Positions 62,897 through 64,000 of a stretch of DNA of 64,000 bases are shown in pieces. The notes below the pieces were generated by a model. That model was not told where the DNA came from, did no database searches, and saw nothing but the letters and a program-made list of their open reading frames with translations. This DNA comes from Burkholderiales bacterium Ga0077547. GTDB lineage: Bacteria; Pseudomonadota; Gammaproteobacteria; Burkholderiales; Burkholderiaceae_C. The DNA lies in NCBI GenBank assembly GCA_001464195.1, contig LNEY01000032.1, positions 1 to 64,000 on the forward strand. The letters run 5' to 3'. The translations under genes were made by a program, and so were the position numbers. Numbering within the stretch: position 1 is the stretch's first letter; every line of letters starts with the position of its first letter.

Positions 62897-64000
62897 TCAG
62901 CGCTTCAGGTGCCGGTACACCGTGGTCTCGAAATCGACGAATCCGGGGTACGAGGACACATCCTGGAACGGCAGGATCTGCGAGCCCCAGTAGCCGCCGA
63001 TGCCGTTCTTGCGATCGATCCAGTAGAACAGGTTGGCGAGGCCGGCCCACATCAGCGAACCTGCCGGGCGGCCCGAGGGCGTGGGCTCCTCGTTGACCTG
63101 GAAGGTGTAGGCCCACGACTTCGCGAGGCCGGGGAAAAATTCGCCGGCGTTCGACAGCGACGGGATCGAGGTGATCCAGCCGCCGGACTTCAACGCACCC
63201 AGCCCGTTGCGCGACATCTGCTCGACCGTCTCGGGCTTCAGCACGCGGCCGTTCTGTCCGGCGCCGTCGTTCAAGATCATGCGGATGAACTTCATGTAAT
63301 CGGCCACCGTCGAGTACAGCCCGTGGCCACCCATGTCCATCTCGGGTGGCTGCGGCAGCACCAGATCCGGCAGCGGCGTCAGCTTGCCATCCATCGCGCG
63401 GTCGTGGATCACCGCGCGGCGGGCCTGCATCGAGGGCGTCATCACGAAGCCGGTGTCGCTCATGCCCAGCGGCGCCAGCACGCGTTCCTGCATCACCTCA
63501 CCCAGCCGCTTGCCACGCACCGCCTCGACCACCTTGCCGACCCAGTCGATGTTGACGCCGTAGCCCCACTGGCTGCCCGGGTCGAAGAGCAGGCAGGTCT
63601 TGATGGAGCCGTAGGTGCTGGACACCACCGACGGGATGCCTTTGGCGCCACGCAGCTTCAGGTCGTCGTGGCTGAAGAACTCGTAGCTGAAGCCGGCGGT
63701 GTGCAGCATCAGGTGGTCGATCGTGATGTCGTGCTTGGGGGCCCGCAGCTTCGGCTGGCCGTTGGCATCGAAGCCTTCGAGCACCTGGATCTCGGCGATC
63801 TCCGGCACGTACTTCTTGACCGGGTCGTCCAGGCGCACCTTGCCCTCCTCCACCAGCTGCATCAGCGTCGTGCCGGTGATGGCCTTGGTGGTCGAGAAGA
63901 TGGCCATCACCGAATCGGTGGTCATCGGCGCGTCGCCGCCCAAAGAACGGCGGCCGGCCGCGCCTTCGTAGAAGTTGCCCTGGCGGTCGGTGGCCATCGC
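62897..64000 (-). CDS. Serine beta-lactamase-family hydrolase, 5' end beyond window
   Basis: At least 368 residues of a class C beta-lactamase-like serine hydrolase; the frame continues past the right edge, so the N-terminus is missing. The nucleophile motif is IFSTTKAITGT (S-x-x-K), followed by LMQLVEEGKVRLDDPVKKYVPE and TIDHLMLHTAGFSYE. The Tyr motif is WGYGVNIDW (Y-x-N), and GHGLYSTVADYMKFIRMIL lies in the second half. It resembles esterases and penicillin-binding-like carboxylesterases (EstB type) rather than true beta-lactamases. Export cannot be judged without the N-terminus. Confidence 0.9.
   Translation of the reverse strand, partial: AMATDRQGNFYEGAAGRRSLGGDAPMTTDSVMAIFSTTKAITGTTLMQLVEEGKVRLDDPVKKYVPEIAEIQVLEGFDANGQPKLRAPKHDITIDHLMLHTAGFSYEFFSHDDLKLRGAKGIPSVVSSTYGSIKTCLLFDPGSQWGYGVNIDWVGKVVEAVRGKRLGEVMQERVLAPLGMSDTGFVMTPSMQARRAVIHDRAMDGKLTPLPDLVLPQPPEMDMGGHGLYSTVADYMKFIRMILNDGAGQNGRVLKPETVEQMSRNGLGALKSGGWITSIPSLSNAGEFFPGLAKSWAYTFQVNEEPTPSGRPAGSLMWAGLANLFYWIDRKNGIGGYWGSQILPFQDVSSYPGFVDFETTVYRHLKR

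Noticed and set aside
62897-64000. Antibiotic-resistance beta-lactamase
   Set aside because: S-x-x-K and Y-x-N motifs are shared with esterases of this superfamily and the rest is more like EstB-type hydrolases; resistance cannot be claimed from sequence.

Overview
The window is high-GC chromosomal DNA from a betaproteobacterium of the order Burkholderiales. The gene content (PhaM-type polyhydroxybutyrate regulator, DUF3567, PilT/PilU, PEP-CTERM sorting, split MetH, short PutA) fits the Rubrivivax/Leptothrix/Roseateles side of the order. This is inferred from protein families, not from a database search. The left edge cuts gyrB, and mnmG-rsmG-parA-parB with parS sites lies 23-29 kb in. Since dnaA-dnaN-gyrB usually flank oriC, the origin is probably just left of the window.

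Layout. 1-1.2 kb: 3' end of gyrB. 1.2-5.1 kb: a decayed type I restriction-modification locus (dinD-like gene, hsdM, and an hsdR 3' remnant; no hsdS). 5.2-12.1 kb: housekeeping and hypothetical genes (FrnE-like DsbA protein, His-rich lipoprotein, TerB/DUF697 protein, two SAM methyltransferases, YgjP-like metallopeptidase, LON-domain protein, PAP2 phosphatase). 12.2-14.5 kb: an uncharacterised protein with an HNH-like segment, divergent from a WYL-domain regulator, with two related palindromes around the promoter between them. 14.6-18.1 kb: DUF427 protein, OpgD-type glucan protein, a 312-bp nested inverted-repeat element, and a putrescine-binding protein. 18.3-22.7 kb: a translationally coupled run (monothiol glutaredoxin, secreted alpha/beta hydrolase, NatA/NatB-like ABC exporter), then an ElaA-like acetyltransferase.

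22.7-29.3 kb: YkgJ protein, mnmG, rsmG, parA, then argC (opposite strand) and an RBBP9-like hydrolase, then parB. Two near-perfect parS sites lie inside mnmG and a weaker one inside rsmG. 29.7-34.5 kb: the prkA-yeaH-spoVR stress operon behind a 412-bp leader. 34.6-43.8 kb: cobalamin adenosyltransferase, DAHP synthase, TldD, RsmI, the yraN-diaA-dolP cluster, a 3-hydroxyisobutyrate dehydrogenase-like enzyme, and the twitching ATPases PilU and PilT, each followed by the same short repeat. 43.9-49.5 kb: YggS, PutA, a CsgG-like lipoprotein with an AKPA-repeat tail, and ProC, so proline breakdown and synthesis genes sit side by side.

49.6-55.6 kb: a small gene behind a Fur-box-like sequence, UbiA, the N-terminal half of a split cobalamin-dependent methionine synthase, a GGDEF-EAL protein whose MHYT-like sensor has lost its MHYT residues, DUF3567 and DUF3108 proteins. 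55.8-62.2 kb: a membrane-anchored retropepsin-like protease, then phaM-FIST-glcD-glcE-glcF, with ATGA overlaps joining the first three. 62.2-64 kb: a PEP-CTERM protein gene frameshifted by a perfect 7-bp tandem duplication, and a serine beta-lactamase-like hydrolase running off the right edge.

The best leads are the WYL/HNH-like divergent pair with paired operators, the nested inverted-repeat element whose two hairpins differ by compensated base changes, the 7-bp duplication in the PEP-CTERM gene, the truncated type I R-M locus, and the MHYT-less MHYT-like cyclic-di-GMP protein. No tRNA, rRNA, CRISPR array, prophage or complete insertion sequence was seen.
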